Part shown: piece by piece, positions 22,430 to 34,339 of the stretch
Layout of the letters: every line of letters begins with the position of its first letter
How positions within the stretch are numbered: position 1 is the first letter of the stretch
Origin: Angiostrongylus vasorum
Lineage: Eukaryota; Nematoda; Chromadorea; Rhabditida; Metastrongylidae
Direction of reading: 5' to 3'
DNA: 64,000 nucleotides
Assembly (NCBI GenBank): GCA_018806985.1
Contig: JADANN010000386.1
Coordinates: 1-64,000 of the forward strand
Program-made: the position numbers and the translations under genes
The notes under the pieces: model-generated
The model's database searches: none
What the model was told of the DNA's origin: nothing
The model's input: only the letters and a program-made list of their open reading frames with translations

Positions 22430-23650
22430 CGAATTCCGTTGAATGATGCTAGTAGAGATGAACACCGAATTTTTCAGCGTACCTGCTTGAGAAATGAACG
22501 AATACATAAAATCAAGACGGCGGCAACCGGACAGTTGCCGATACTGGTCACCAGCGCCACCACACCACCGCCGAGCGCGATCTCGCCATAATATACGATA
22601 TTGCAGAGTGGTGGGGGTCAACAGGAGGCGGGTCAGAGAGGCGGTGGCGGGCGGCGGCGGCGGCGGTGACGAATCGGACGGCGCTCTCGTCCGTCGAGTC
22701 TGATCGCAATCACATTCCGCAACGATCAATTCCGTGTCACTTGGACTCGGAGGCGGACGGAATCCGTTTAGGCTTAGTGCAGGAGGGAAATGGATGTGAT
22801 TCGCGGATGAAGTCGAAAAAATGTTAGAAGAAAATAATGCCGATCTCTGGAAAGAAGGTAGCTTGTCAGAAGATGGCTGGACACAATTTACGACATGACA
22901 ACCGCACGAAATAAAGCCGATCGCACTGCCGCCAGCACCAGAGAGCGGTCTTTACGAAGAGATAAGATGGTTGGTTGTAGGGTGTTGGTGGTGGTGGAGG
23001 CTTCAGTGACCTTCAGTCTGAATTGCGCAATTTGATCCGAGTACTTCCGATACGATCGCAAAAGATAGCAGATAAAGACAAACGCCGATGTAAAAATCAA
23101 TGCAGTCGTTTGATACAGTCACTATGTAATGGAGTCCGTTAAGCGTTCTCGGTTTAATAGACGTTGCGATGCGATGCTCTTCGGGCGACATGGATTTCTG
23201 GTGACGTTCGCGGGACGGAGACGGCAAGTAGCGCAGGCCCGACGGATACGACGAGATCGGCGACGACAGAGCACCGGCTTTCAGTCGCCGTATGGAACGT
23301 CTTTGCTAATGCTTCCTGGCTGCTTGCCGTCCGTCAGCCGATCGATTTATTCGTTCGTTCGTTCGTTCGTTCGTTCGTTCGATAGGCCTCAACACGAGCT
23401 GCCTCATCCAGCAGTTTTTCGCCGGCGACCGATGTATGAGTTGCGATATGACGACAGTCGGGCTTCCGGAGGCAAACACACTCGCAAAGGGAATAAGTGC
23501 ATTTGCGATCGAGCCGTGTGTGGAGACATCTACGGCGTCATAAACCGGCTGCACTCGCAACATTTTCGGAGTCAAGAGTGCAAAAGGAGTGAAACACGAC
23601 ACGTATTCGCGAAATCCCTCAACCAACATCAGACAGCACGTTGGTCGCTC
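22430..23650. other. GC-rich low-repeat island with long open frames, possible host exons
   Basis: Markedly GC-richer than its surroundings, with a GGC-repeat stretch (22646-22670) and no match to the mobile-element families. Open frames include 23129-23830 (+, 233 codons, basic N-terminus), 22331-22729 (-, proline run) and 23003-23227 (-, hydrophobic stretch DFYIGVCLYLLSFAIVSEVL). None could be assigned a family, and strand is undecided. Confidence 0.3.
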
Positions 23651-23830
23651 AAATCCTTTTTCACTCGATTGGGTGAGTCAAATTTGACAATTTCACCTAA
23701 TAATTCCGTATATGACACATATGAGATGCAGAAATGCTTCATGGGCTTAGGGTGTTTAGCGATGCATGATTGTGGTCCAGTGAAGAACTCTGCAGAAAAT
23801 CAAAAATCACTGAACGCCTCAAGTAGTTGA
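23129..23830 (+). CDS. Unidentified 233-codon ORF
   Basis: The longest uninterrupted frame in the 18-27 kb region. It has an Arg-rich N-terminal part, crosses the TTCG microsatellite (translated as an FVRS repeat), and ends in an S/N-rich tail. The microsatellite and GC content make a chance frame likely. No domain recognised. Confidence 0.2.
   Translation: MESVKRSRFNRRCDAMLFGRHGFLVTFAGRRRQVAQARRIRRDRRRQSTGFQSPYGTSLLMLPGCLPSVSRSIYSFVRSFVRSFDRPQHELPHPAVFRRRPMYELRYDDSRASGGKHTRKGNKCICDRAVCGDIYGVINRLHSQHFRSQECKRSETRHVFAKSLNQHQTARWSLKSFFTRLGESNLTISPNNSVYDTYEMQKCFMGLGCLAMHDCGPVKNSAENQKSLNASSS
23350..23382. repeat. (TTCG)n microsatellite
   Basis: About eight perfect TTCG units. Confidence 0.95.
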
Positions 23831-23839
23831 TATCCGGCG

Positions 23840-26800
23840 ACATTTGTTCATATTAGCTCTTGACTAATGAAAATAATATGGAACTTCTTGAAAGCTTTGA
23901 CATAGAAGATGAACACTGCCATTTGCTCTAAAATTCAGAGTTTTGCTGATACAAAGCTTATGTACTTCTAAAAAAACTTGATAGCTTGTGTGCAACATCC
24001 AGTTACATTTTGGGCGTTGTAGTTACAAGCTCCCTGTTTTGGATCACAGTTTCATCAGAGTGCTAAACAGCTCATTTTGACAGCTCACAAAGATTTTCTT
24101 TCGTATTTAGGGCCAATTTTAAATACAGCGAATAATGTGAAGTTCAAAAGAAACGTGTTATATACTGGGACTATGTTAACACAACAAGGCCGGTTTTCCT
24201 ACCTGTTCCGTATCCGAAAAGCAATCGCTGCCAAAGTCAAGTTACGGAAGGAAAGCTCGTTATCCGTTTCTTTCGCGTCTTCTCTTCATAAGAGTATCAC
24301 GCACCTCATCCATTATCATTTGTCTCTAATATTAAAGAATAAACAAAGAGGAAAGAATGTAAGCAAAGCTATTTTTGTTTCCGTAAATTATTCGTGAAGA
24401 TACCACGCATTAGAGAATGTGAAATTCAGCACTTGCAGATTCGTCACCACGGCAGAAATGCGACGTGAATTGTCATAGGCAGAATAATTCTGTTATCGTA
24501 AATATAAGTATATCTCAGTCACATGGATTCTCTTCCATGATTCGATGGGTAAAAGAAGAAATACCAATTTTGGAAGGCAGATATCTTTGCCAGTGGAGTT
24601 TTGAACCTCCATCTCTCCATAGAAAACAAAAATCACAGCACAAATAACCTTGTTCATTAAACGTATTTTTATACTTGCAACATTAAGACCAACTAGGACT
24701 TTATTGTATGAGAAGGAAAGTAGATAACCCTCTGTCGATGCCATATCAGTTATCAGTCGTTTTCTTAAGCAAATGCTTTCGATCTAGGTGACTTTTCGTC
24801 TTTTTGCTGCGAAGAACTTTCCTTTAGTTGACTGTTTCCTCTACTTCATATTGTGCCCAACCAGCGACTCCTCTCGCTGTTATCAGTGTCGGTTGATGTA
24901 TGCGAGAAACGATGTCATGCACGAAATGAAACGCTGCTGAACTTTTCATCGATTATTTTCTACGTGTGTTTGATTGTCTATATGAATAAAACGAAAAAAA
25001 ATCACCTGAATACATAATAAAACGTAGCAAGTAGGAGAGGTACGAGTGGGACAATGTAGGTCCTGATCAACGGAATACGAATTCTGCACCTTCGAAAGTG
25101 TTGTGACACTCATTCCATGGTTTTTCGATTATGCTGAGAGCTTTAGGTTAGCTTGTGGTGTGCTGAAGTCTTCATGCGGTAGTTGTGACGTTACATGTAT
25201 TATGTCAAGGGCCGGGTCAAATGCAAGGTCATTTCGGCAGTGGTTTTGGCCGATAGCTACGCTTAGAAGACTACACAATATCGGACACAGATACACCTAC
25301 CCATACAAACACCTATAAATTTGTCCATACTACCATCTATTGACTCATAATAGTGTATATCACATACACAGTACATTCATATATGTATGTGATGAGAAAC
25401 TGAAATTATTCAGTACTGCAAGGTGATCCTATTCGACAAAGTAACAAATGGTGAAGATCCTTACACGGTGGGATATTTCTCCTTTCGTTTACATATGCTC
25501 TGTCCGTGTAATATGTGTATAAAACAACTTCACTATTCATGAAGATCTCACTTTTTATGGACATTTATTTGGGTGAAACCATGGGTGATCCATGATCAGT
25601 GACAGGACAAGAATGCGCCTACGTCCAAATCGTATCAGGCATTTTTCTCTTCCAGCAATAAATTGTTGCACAACGACTATGGAATGACTTGTGTATTGTT
25701 TCGATTTACATTCGTCATACGACTGACGCCAGTTCAGTGGTGAGTTTCGCGGAACACATAAATTTTCACCAACACTTACACTTGGTATAAGCTTTGACTG
25801 CCAAAAACGAAGAGTGCACTATGTGACGGGAACACACCGCCGAGCATTGAAGCGTTGCTCAGGTCCGATTTTGCTATTAATAAACCTCAGTGAGACTAAC
25901 TGATGACCATTAAAAAGGTAAAGAGAGTGAGTTAATAGTTATAGGTGAAATAAGAATGATTTGGTGGCTGAGGAAGACTAGAGATATCACGTACGATCGA
26001 CACTAGTATAAAACTTACGACCTGTCTTTGTAAGATTTCAAATAGATGGTTTCCTGCTCACTTAATGCTCGAAATGCTGGGTGTTGAAAATAGCAGCTAG
26101 ACCTGGTGTAGCGTTGATTTCACAGCCGAAAAAAGCTGCAATGTGCTCCTGACAGACCTAAGTATAAGTCTATCAGCCCAAAAAAGCTGCAATATACTTC
26201 TGACATACCTAAGTATAAGTCTTTAAAGTTATACAATATCGAGAACCGCAATGCATAAACAAATGTGGGGATAAATGTTTACAGCCATTTATACGTGAAA
26301 CGATTTTTTTCCTTTCTCGTTAATATTAGGCACCCAATTGATCTCTTTGTTCTTAACCATGATATTGGCGAACGAAAATAGGTCTTCTCTTTTCATCTGT
26401 ATTGCAATGAGGACTGCAATAGATGAATAATTACGAGAGCAAGTGTTACGGATCACTCAGACGTGTGGAGAATTTTTCTTGTTTGGTCTGAATATTAATT
26501 ATGCATTTAAACTCTGCTTTTCATGACATTACAATCTCCAACGAAATTCACTATCGCCCGGTCGCTTCAATACTTTCAAGTGTAACTTGGAAGGGTAATT
26601 TAAAAAGAAATGCATAACACTTACGTTGTCCACGAAATCTCTGATGTCCTTCACGAATTATTAGCATAAATGAAATTCCTTCTCTTAGCACTGTGGAAAC
26701 TGACTGCACACAGACGGAAAATTTAACTTTCATTAATCATAGACTCCACAGTATTATTCGAAAATAACTTCTCTATCGCTGTATCAGAGAGTATCAAGTC

Positions 26801-27215
26801 ATGAAGACGAAAATAATCTAGTTGTTTTCAGTGATACGCCGCTGTCGACCAGTCGATCGTTTATTATCATTTGCACCCCTGAGTGTTCAATGTTGCTCTT
26901 CTTCGAATAGAATATCGGCTAGAATCTTGTCATAGAACCGAGAGAGGATGTTCATCACAAATGCTTCGTTGTGAAATAGAACAACGGCAGACCTGGTTTT
27001 TTATGACACCAGGGTATATCGTGAAGCAGCGAACAGATTTATACCGAAACTAGCATTTGTCAGGGTTGATCGTCTATTGTTTCAGCAGAGTGCAGAATGC
27101 TTTCGCACTTTGAAGAAGATGGTCATTCCGCTGAAAGGTCAACTAGAACCTGGCAAGGACTGTGTAGTGCGAAAGATTATCTACACCTATAGCAAGAATT
27201 GGTGACTTTAAAACA
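23840..27215. other. Long unannotated stretch
   Basis: AT-rich, only short frames. A weak SINE-B-like trace lies at about 24545-24650 (-): GGAGGTTCAAAACTCC followed by GGCAAAGATATCTGCC. A 57-bp tandem duplication lies at 26122-26231. No host exon was recognised. Confidence 0.4.
26122..26231. repeat. Tandem duplication, about 55-bp unit
   Basis: Two near-identical units share CAGCC(G/C)AAAAAAGCTGCAAT, CTGACA(G/T)ACC and TAAGTATAAGTCT. Confidence 0.85.
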
Positions 27216-27219
27216 GAAC

Positions 27220-27400
27220 TTAAACTCACGTCTTTCTTGATGAGCAGACATAAGGGTTCTATTATAATTTATTCACAATAGCTGAGCGTTTCGTTGGTTT
27301 CATCTTCTTCAGAACGAGGAAAGATCGAGCTGACATGCAATCTATTCAGTCAACTGCTTTCATAATCTCAGCAGATAGAAACTTAACACATAAATTTTCA
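27220..27400 (-). mobile_element. PLE pLTR remnant
   Basis: Resembles the pLTR region at 29060-29190: a degenerate hammerhead-like core (27284-27312, minus: CTGAAGAAGATG...GAAACGCTC), preceded on the element strand by AGCTCGATCTTTCCTCGTT. Non-coding. Confidence 0.55.
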
Positions 27401-27449
27401 TTCGTGTAACAAACATCTTATTTTAAACGCTCATCGTTTTTTTGACTTC

Positions 27450-27692
27450 TTATTTACTGCCTACTCTTTTTAGCGGCAGGGTATGCGTTGCGAAATATAA
27501 CTTTAATGATGCTGAGATATTTGCAAAACTCTGGACCGCAGGTGCCTATGGTGGGAACGAACGCGCTATTGTCCTTTCCGGGGAGTAGCGCGCTCACCAC
27601 CACACCATGCGGGTCCCTTCGTTTCGCCTGTCTCGTTCCCCACCATAGGCACCTGCGGTCAGAGTTTTGCAAATATCTCAGCATCATTAAAG
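27450..27692. mobile_element. SINE-B head-to-head foldback
   Basis: A minus SINE-B with its tail (27450-27630) is followed at once by a short plus copy (27633-27692). Arms 27501-27558 and 27633-27692 are almost perfect inverted repeats of about 58 bp around a 75-bp loop. The flanking octamer CTTTAATGATGC is included in both arms. Confidence 0.75.
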
Positions 27693-27929
27693 CTCATCGT
27701 TTTGTTCTTTAGAAGTTCTCCACTAATTGTTGGAGACCAGCTGAACAGTTTTAAATAGATGAGGAATGTGGCTGGCTCTGAACAGAAGAAAAATGTTTTG
27801 AATTGCTAATCCAACACAGTACATAAGTTTTACTATGAAGAAATCGAAGAATTACTGGCTTCAGGCTCAGGAACGCTCAAACTAAGTTCTTTAGAAACGG
27901 CTGTTTCACCAACTAGTAGCTAAACTCAA

Positions 27930-28980
27930 TAACAAAAACATACAAATGGTCCATTATCTCTATTCTGACCTTTTGTGTACACAAAAAGGGCCCATGGGGG
28001 AAAGATGACTCGAGAAGCCACCAGTGTGTGTAGAGGAAGAGACCAGAAGAAATAATCCATGAAATTGGGGCAGCAAATAGCCATTTCCAAGGGCTTCTCG
28101 GAATAGGTTTAGAGCAAAAAGAAATGGTCCGTTTAACCTGCTTGATGTCCAACGAAGTAAAGACAGCTAAGAAGCTGATTATTGCAAAGGGAAGGCTTAA
28201 AGGGATTCCACAAGAGTGATTGAAATACCGCTGAACACTATAAAACGTCAGATGGCTTGGAATCGCCTGTATGACCGCCACTGTATCAATAAAATTGTAT
28301 AACTTGTCTTAGCGGTAAAGATGGCACTTTTGTGAGTTCAGTTATGGTGTATCTCTTGTATAGCGTGTGAGGACGAATGCATTGACGAAACAGGGAAGAA
28401 CAGTGTGTGCCTATATAAAAGATCACCCAGTCGGTTAGTTTAGAATTAAACTAGGTACTTCACTAAGCGCCTAGAGCACAAAGAGCTAATGAAGGAGATT
28501 TCGAGGTAAAACTCACCGTCTTCACACATGAATCTAAAACAACTACTTGTCATGCCCACAAGAAGTTTAGGGCAAATTCTAAAAATGCAGAAAGGAACCA
28601 CAAGAAGGAGTGCCGTGTGATCAGGCTGGCCTCACACCATATCTCAGTGCGGTCTTTCGACCAAAAACAAGGCACATTCCTCTTCATGTAAGGCTCATTG
28701 CGGCTGGTCTTAAACAATAACTGGAAGGCTTATGAAGCACCAAGCGAAAAGTGTTTGAAAAACTATTTGTTACAAAAAATAAAAAATTATGTGATATGTT
28801 TCATCTGCAAAAGGTGTAAAAGTAGTGGACTCAGTAGGTTGTGTATCAATTTGACCTCCCCATTCTCTGAAGAAAGCGAAACAGCCGAGAATTCTGCAAT
28901 TATGAATAAACTGTAGTAACAACCTTGCATTTGCTCATAAGGAAAACAGTGAATTATTGACCAGTGGTCAGTGATAAGAT
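27930..28980 (+). mobile_element. PLE relic 6, heavily decayed
   Basis: The plus strand keeps scattered PLE peptides in changing frames: CCATTTCCAAGGGCTTC (the ISNGYE segment), KKPFN-like, LMSNEVKTAKKLIIAKG, a KRQMAWNRLYDRHC-like LVRNRLYD segment, and a GIY-YIG remnant near 28350-28440 (CEDECIDETGKN). A poor hammerhead-like trace (28867-28895) marks the pLTR. Many stops. Confidence 0.7.
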
Positions 28981-29059
28981 TAATGGCAAAGTCAGTCCTG
29001 CAATTTTCCAGTGGATAAATTTTTTTGCAACCTGTGGAGCTCAAGTGTAACTGCTTCAG

Positions 29060-30160
29060 AGAAACTAAATAAATAATTCACTGTTCTCTATTTATAAACA
29101 AGTTGACGTTTCGGCGGGTTTCGCCTTCGTCAGGGTCTGGAAAGGCTAAGCTGAATGCAGTCTACCCAGCTAGGCACCTTTGCAACCGAACATAGAAAAT
29201 AGTAAACCAAGATTTCAACGATATTGAAAAAGCAAGCAGCTTCGTGCTAAACTCATCGTTTTCTATGCGCCTTCTATGAGTACTTTACATTGAGACCAAC
29301 CTCATGGAGTTCACAAGGGACCGCAACGTGCCTCTCACATTAAGATATCAGTCATAAGTAGCTTGTGAGATCAAGCCTCATTACGAGACATTCCTACCGA
29401 CGATACATTTTCGGATTCTTGGAATGTATCCAGAATTGGTCGAGAGTTTTGCGCGCTGGTATTCTCGGTTCCTGTGCGAGGATTTTAACTTTTACTTCTA
29501 AATCATCCCCGTTATGTCTCTGTGTGCTGTGTGCACGTAGTGGAGTATTTGCACTAACCTTAAGTTTACCGACTAGGTAGTCTTTTATACGCACGCAAAG
29601 TGGTCTACCCGTTTCGCCAATGTATTCGCTTCCGCATGCTCCAGAAGAGATCAGACAAACTCTGCCCCATGTCATGCATTCACCACCTCTGCCGTTTGAA
29701 AAAAAAGAGAAATTTTGCCTACTCATAAACGGTCGCACAGGCGCTTTCGAAGTAGCTAGCCTGTTAGAGTATTCGGTGGCATTTCATCTACTGTTACCGA
29801 ATTCTCTAGACCGGCCCTTCTTAAGCAACGTTTTCTACTTGCAAGCCATTCATTGAAAATGAAAGGGCAGGATAAAGTGATAGCTTATTATCGTCAGAAT
29901 AACCATATGAAGGCCATAGTTTTCCTCCGTACTTATCCCGAGCAACTACAGCCGCGCCAATTTCTGGGATTTTTCCTTTTGCTCTCTTCCTGTGCACGCG
30001 CTGGTCAGGCATCCCTTTCTGTGCGTGAGGTGTGTGAGAAGAGGTAATGAACCAGTACTTCTTACTACTTGTCTTTCAGTAACAATTCGTTATGTAGCCG
30101 TTTTCGGACAGGTTAAGTTGAACGTCCAGAAATAGAAGCCAGACAGTCACTATTATGAAA
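29060..30160 (-). mobile_element. PLE relic 7 (GIY-YIG, RT C-terminus, pLTR)
   Basis: Minus strand: an RT C-terminal trace near 30150-29840, a short LVR-like link, then the GIY-YIG frame (29738-29394) with CMTWGRVCLISSGACGSEYIGETGRPLCVRIKDYL (written here as overlapping motifs CLISSGACGSEYIGETGRPL and CVRIKDYL), ILAQEPRIPARKTLDQFWIHSKNPKM. It then runs to a pLTR with a well-formed hammerhead-like core at 29105-29133. 5' truncated near 30160. Confidence 0.85.
29105..29133 (-). ncRNA. Hammerhead-like ribozyme core
   Basis: Element strand: CTGACGA, extra A, helix II GGCG/CGCC closing AAACC, GAAAC, GTC. All core residues of the minimal motif are present; helix III is two base pairs. Confidence 0.6.
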
Positions 30161-31550
30161 AACTATTGCCCAGCATAAAAGAGCATCGTTGCATGAGGTT
30201 ACCTCATTCGAACGGAGCTACACTGGAGAAGATCTGACTCGATGCTATAACGAAGACATCAAATCAAGAGGCACCAAGGATTGTGGACGTGGGCTCGGTT
30301 CATTGGTTGTAAGAAAGGAAGACGTCAAAAGGCTAGCCGAATTAAGTTTATGTCACCAAACTTATGTTAGCTCATCAATGAAAAACCACAGCTCGAGTAT
30401 TCGGTCCAAAGGCTTACAATAAGAAACAAAAGTCAATATGCATTCCCTGGACCGTTTTATCACAATCCTATTCTAGTTTGAAACTTGTTACTCCTGTGAA
30501 TTCTAATGGAAACCAAGACGTGGATGTGCTATGAAGTCGCACCACGTACTCTCCTGCAATAACGACGCTATTGGATTCGGGTGACTTGAGGTAATAGTTT
30601 AAAATCGGAAGAAAAATCTAAACAGTAGCTGTGTTTCCATTGTTTGCAACATCTTTAAACTTCTCAATGTGATTTTTGGCTAAATCTATTGTCTTTTCAG
30701 GATTCTCATCGAAAGATTTCTAATTCCCTTTCACCACTGACGATAAAACTTCGAATAAGGTACAGCATTTTCCACACCTTTTGTAAAAGAACTGGTCGCA
30801 GATGGTAAATAAATGCGATTGCAACGAAATATCCTACGAATAAGGCACGGCGATGCGTATTCTGACCGTAAGAGCTTCCTTCACTACTTTTTTGGGTTGA
30901 TCACTTTTGATGGTATGGGATCCGAAGGCTGGCGTTTTCAGAATGCCAAAATCGCTCCATCCTACATTCGTAGCAAAAGTTTAGACTTCCAAGAAAAGCT
31001 ATTCGGGACGATAGAATCGTTAATGGAACAGTTTCTGATGCCATTCCGTTGACAAAGACTCTCAGATGCTTCCTCAAACCAAAGACAAGAAATTACAAAT
31101 CACTTGCAGATTTTAGTTTCAAGTAGTGTTGGCGATGGAGCAGTGTGGAAATCTTTCTGCTTTTTTCGAACACTTCATTTCTCTCTGAAACATTCCACGA
31201 ATCAAAAAGAAAAAGAGAAATGGTGCCCGCTACCAAAATAGTTTTAATGAACTGAAATTAGTACCAGCGCTCTACACGCTGTCTACATTTCCTCACATCT
31301 ATTGCAATGAAGACAAGAAGAATAGCCATGAAATCGGCTGCATTCACAATGGTGCTGTTCATGTAGCCCTGGTGAAACAGAAAAAAATTTTAAAAAAAAG
31401 CGAAAAGATTGCACGTAGCGCACTATTTAATTTTGTAACTAATTAGAATACTATGCATGCAATATTTTTATTGAAAATGTCTGTATGTTAAAATATCACA
31501 CTTAAGAAATCGTTGTTAAACTATTTTATAAGCTAAACTGTTGTGTATTT
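30161..31550. other. Unannotated stretch
   Basis: Plus frames at 30189-30422 (77 codons, charged) and 30813-31052 (79 codons, ending SLMEQFLMPFR) have no recognised family. Because PLE relic 7 abuts the left edge, these could be unrecognised PLE N-terminal sequence. Confidence 0.35.
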
Positions 31551-31587
31551 GTATATATAGTATATATATATATGTATGTATGTATAT

Positions 31588-31866
31588 AAGGATTTGTGTG
31601 GCGCAGTGGTCGGAGGCGCCTTGCAACACACACGTGGAGTCCCAGCGCCGATGGTTCACCAAGCCTTCCATCTGTCCGGCAAAGTGGTGCCAGAGTTGTC
31701 TGGGAGGTTAGCAGCACTGAGTCAATACATCGGTGAGCCACAGAGAGTAATTGTAAAGGCCAGATATGCATTCAATCACCTCCAAACGATGCTCAATGAA
31801 GTCGAATGCTTGGCGCGTCTGTTAGGGGGTTGATCAAACCCGAGAGTATTGTCCTTTTATCCTTAG
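31588..31866 (+). mobile_element. SINE-A copy 4
   Basis: GATTTGTGTGGCGCAGTGG head, ACGTGGAGTCCCAGCGCC at the B-box position (B box weakened), then the shared body (CACCAAGCCTTCCATC, GGGAGGTTAGCAGCACTGAG, AGATATGCATTCAATCACC) and a CCTTTTATCC tail. TA/TG-rich DNA flanks the left side. Confidence 0.85.
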
Positions 31867-31939
31867 GTATATGCATGCATAAGTGTATATACACAGAATG
31901 ATTTGGTGCAACTACTAAAAAGAATCGCATGGCTGTGCT

Positions 31940-32180
31940 TAAGAACAGAAACTAACTACTGTCTGTAGTTCTTGTGGTTAGATATTAAGCATTACCTATG
32001 TCTTTACATTCAACAGCTCTCTACGTCCAAGTGAGGTAGTTTGCCGTTCAGGAACAATGCATAGTAGTTGCGATGCTTCTGTTTGATGAACTAAACCTAC
32101 TGCAGTACAAGAGCTTAAGAATGGAAATGGTCAAAACATTGCAGTTTGAAAACATAAGTATTAATATCAAGGCAAAGCCT
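31940..32180. repeat. Dispersed repeat pair P, copy 1
   Basis: Co-linear with 50165-50410: TCTCTACGTCCAAGTGAGGTAGTTTGCCGT versus TCTCTATGTAGAATTCAGGCAGTTTACCGT (only in part alike), AACA(A/G)(T/C)AATGC, TAGTTG, GCTTCTG, GAT(G/-)AACT versus GATGCACT, AAGAATG(G/A)AAAT. Non-coding, unclassified. Confidence 0.5.
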
Positions 32181-32369
32181 TTGAAATAGAAAAGAGAATG
32201 AAAGAGAAATAGGAAAACCATTTACGTTTTCGCTCCTAGAGCTGATCAGTTCTACAGCACTTGAAATTATGTCGAAGGCATCCTTAGAAATAGAAAAAAC
32301 ACATAGCATTTTGACATACGTATGTAAAAAACAAACGAAAAATGCTAGGGGTTACGCATGTACGGCTTA

Positions 32370-32700
32370 AGCAATTGAACAAAGTTTAAATGCCAATTTC
32401 TGGGATTCCTCCTTCCGCTCTCTTCAATGCGCGCTCCGGTGGCCGTTCGAAATATGTTTCTTAGAAGCTCCCTTTTTTCTGTGAGAGGAATAGGAGATGA
32501 AGTAATGACCCAGTATGTTTTTACTACTTGGCCTTTTGAACCACTTCGTAATGCAGCCATTCTCGGATCGATTGATTTGAACTTATAGAAATGGAAGCCA
32601 GTTTATTAGCAGTTCCTCCCGGGTAGGCTTATTGTACTCTGACTGGTCATTCAATAACTCAGAACATTCGGCTATTTTCATTCCGTTTTCATTTCTTCTA
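32370..32700 (-). mobile_element. PLE relic 8 (RT C-terminal segment)
   Basis: Minus strand translates in pieces to the segment after the RT palm: NDQSEYNKPTREE, FISISSNQSI-like, HYEVVQKAK, ITSSPIPLTEKRELLRNIFRTATGA (from two overlapping motifs TSSPIPLTEK and RELLRNIFRTA). It is head to head with PLE relic 9. Confidence 0.7.
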
Positions 32701-32714
32701 TCTTTTTCTATTTT

Positions 32715-33580
32715 GTAATGCTTTGTGTTATTGAATGAACAGTCAAAGTACATTAAGTTCACCCAAGCGAAACCGAAAGAAAATTGGGCTCTAGTTCTGA
32801 ACGTTCAAACCCACCTGCCAGAAAACGGCTGCATTACGAAACGGTACCAAAAGCGAAGTAATGAAAGCACACTGATATATTACCTCTCCTCACACTCCTC
32901 ACGCACACACAAAAGGCACTTGTAGGAAACATGTTTCGGAAAACCATCAGTTTCAGGATGAGAGCAGAAGGTAGAATTCCGGAAACTGATGCAGTAACCA
33001 ATGGCTACGAGCCTCTAACACCTCGGAATGTGTTTTGAGCAAAACCCAAGCTCCTAGACGATAACTTTCACGATAATAAGGACTGGAGCTATAAAGCGTT
33101 GCTTAAAAATAGCCAGTCTAATTCACCCTAATCTACTAATAGTGGTTGAAATACCACTGAGTACTCTAAGACGCCAGCTAGTTCTCAGCCGCTTGTATGA
33201 CCGTATATGTACAACGTAAAATTGCATACTATTTCTTAACGGTATAGACAGTGACTGTATGAGTTCAGGGAACAGTTCATCTGATCTCTTGTAAAGCATG
33301 CGGGGACGCATACATTAACGGAACACATAATCCACTCAGCATGCCTTTAAAAGAACACCTAGTCGCTAAACCTAAAGTTAAACCAAATACTCCGATAGGA
33401 CACAGAGACATAACAGGGAAGATTTTCAAGTAGAAGTTACGATCCTAGTACAGGAGCTGTAAAAACCGGCGCACAAAAACTCTCAAAGTATTCTGGATAC
33501 ATTCCATGAATCCGAAATTTAACCACATGGAGGAATGCCTCGTAATGAGGCGTGATCTCATACTGTACTTAAGACGGATA
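32715..33580 (+). mobile_element. PLE relic 9 (RT C-terminus, GIY-YIG remnant)
   Basis: Begins at LNEQSKYIKFTQAKPKENWAL (motif NEQSKYIKFTQAKPKENW at 32728), continues to YLSSHSSRTHKRHL, then stop-ridden sequence with LVLSRLYDRIC and a GIY-YIG trace (33260-33420). It starts at the same RT position as PLE 3 (6796). Confidence 0.75.
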
Positions 33581-33789
33581 TTATAGTATGAGAGGCATAT
33601 TACGCTTCTGTGCGAATTCTATGAAGTTGATCTCTAAGTTAAATGCTCATGGAAAACTTGCAGAAAGCGGTGATACTTCTTTTAACGGTTCCAAGATCGA
33701 CGTTTTATTAACCTTGGTACTGGATTATAAATCTGTCGTTCTCTTTTTTACAGCAATAGCGAGGTTGTTATTTAGCACACCTTTACTTC

Positions 33790-34335
33790 CTCACAAATAT
33801 AACAGATACAACACGACGGTAGGTGACGTTTCGGCAGCATCGCCTTCTTCAGAGCCTGGAAGGGTACACTAGTACGTAATTTGCTAGGTCAAACGCTTCA
33901 ACAACGCAAATAGAAAGATGAAAATCTGAACAATAATTACACGACAACCGGCTTCTCGAAAAAACCACCATTTTTAGCTGCCTTCCACCAAGGAAGAACA
34001 GCCGCTTAGAGTCGCATATGGTTGATTACGGCACCACCCCACACCAAAAATCAGTTCTGAGATACTGGGCTAGATCACGCGTTATCTCAGGGCATTCTTC
34101 CCTGCTGTTCATGCTCCGGTTTTGGAATTTATCCAAAAAGCCTCGAGAAATTTGCGCGTTGGTGTTTTAGTCTCCCTTGCGATGATAGCGACTTTTACAT
34201 CAAAATCTTCTCCGCTATGTTTTTTTGTAGCCTATGCGTCCCTAGTGGCGTGCCTTGTTTTTAATTTTCGTTTGCCATTGTTCTTTTATGCGGACGCATA
34301 AAAGTCGCGACATGGATAAACTGGAACATTCGGAG
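33790..34335 (-). mobile_element. PLE relic 10 (GIY-YIG C-terminal part and pLTR)
   Basis: Minus strand from about 34335: GKRKLKTRHATRDA-like, GEDFDVKVAIIARETKTPTRKFLEAFWINSKT-like pieces (motifs FDVKV, TRKFLEAFW), then the AGCAGGGAAGAATGCCC block also seen near 5290. The non-coding tail ends in a pLTR with a hammerhead-like core at 33825. It abuts RTE B. Confidence 0.8.
33825..33852 (-). ncRNA. Hammerhead-like ribozyme core
   Basis: Element strand: CTGAAGA, extra A, GGC/GCC helix II closing GATGCT, GAAAC, GTC. Nearly identical to the core at 7906. Confidence 0.6.
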
Positions 34336-34339
34336 ATAA

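Noticed and set aside
22888..23227. Hydrophobic minus segment resembling a third transmembrane helix of Cys-loop channels
   Set aside because: No neighbouring channel motifs in the right order were found; similarity is too short to name a family.
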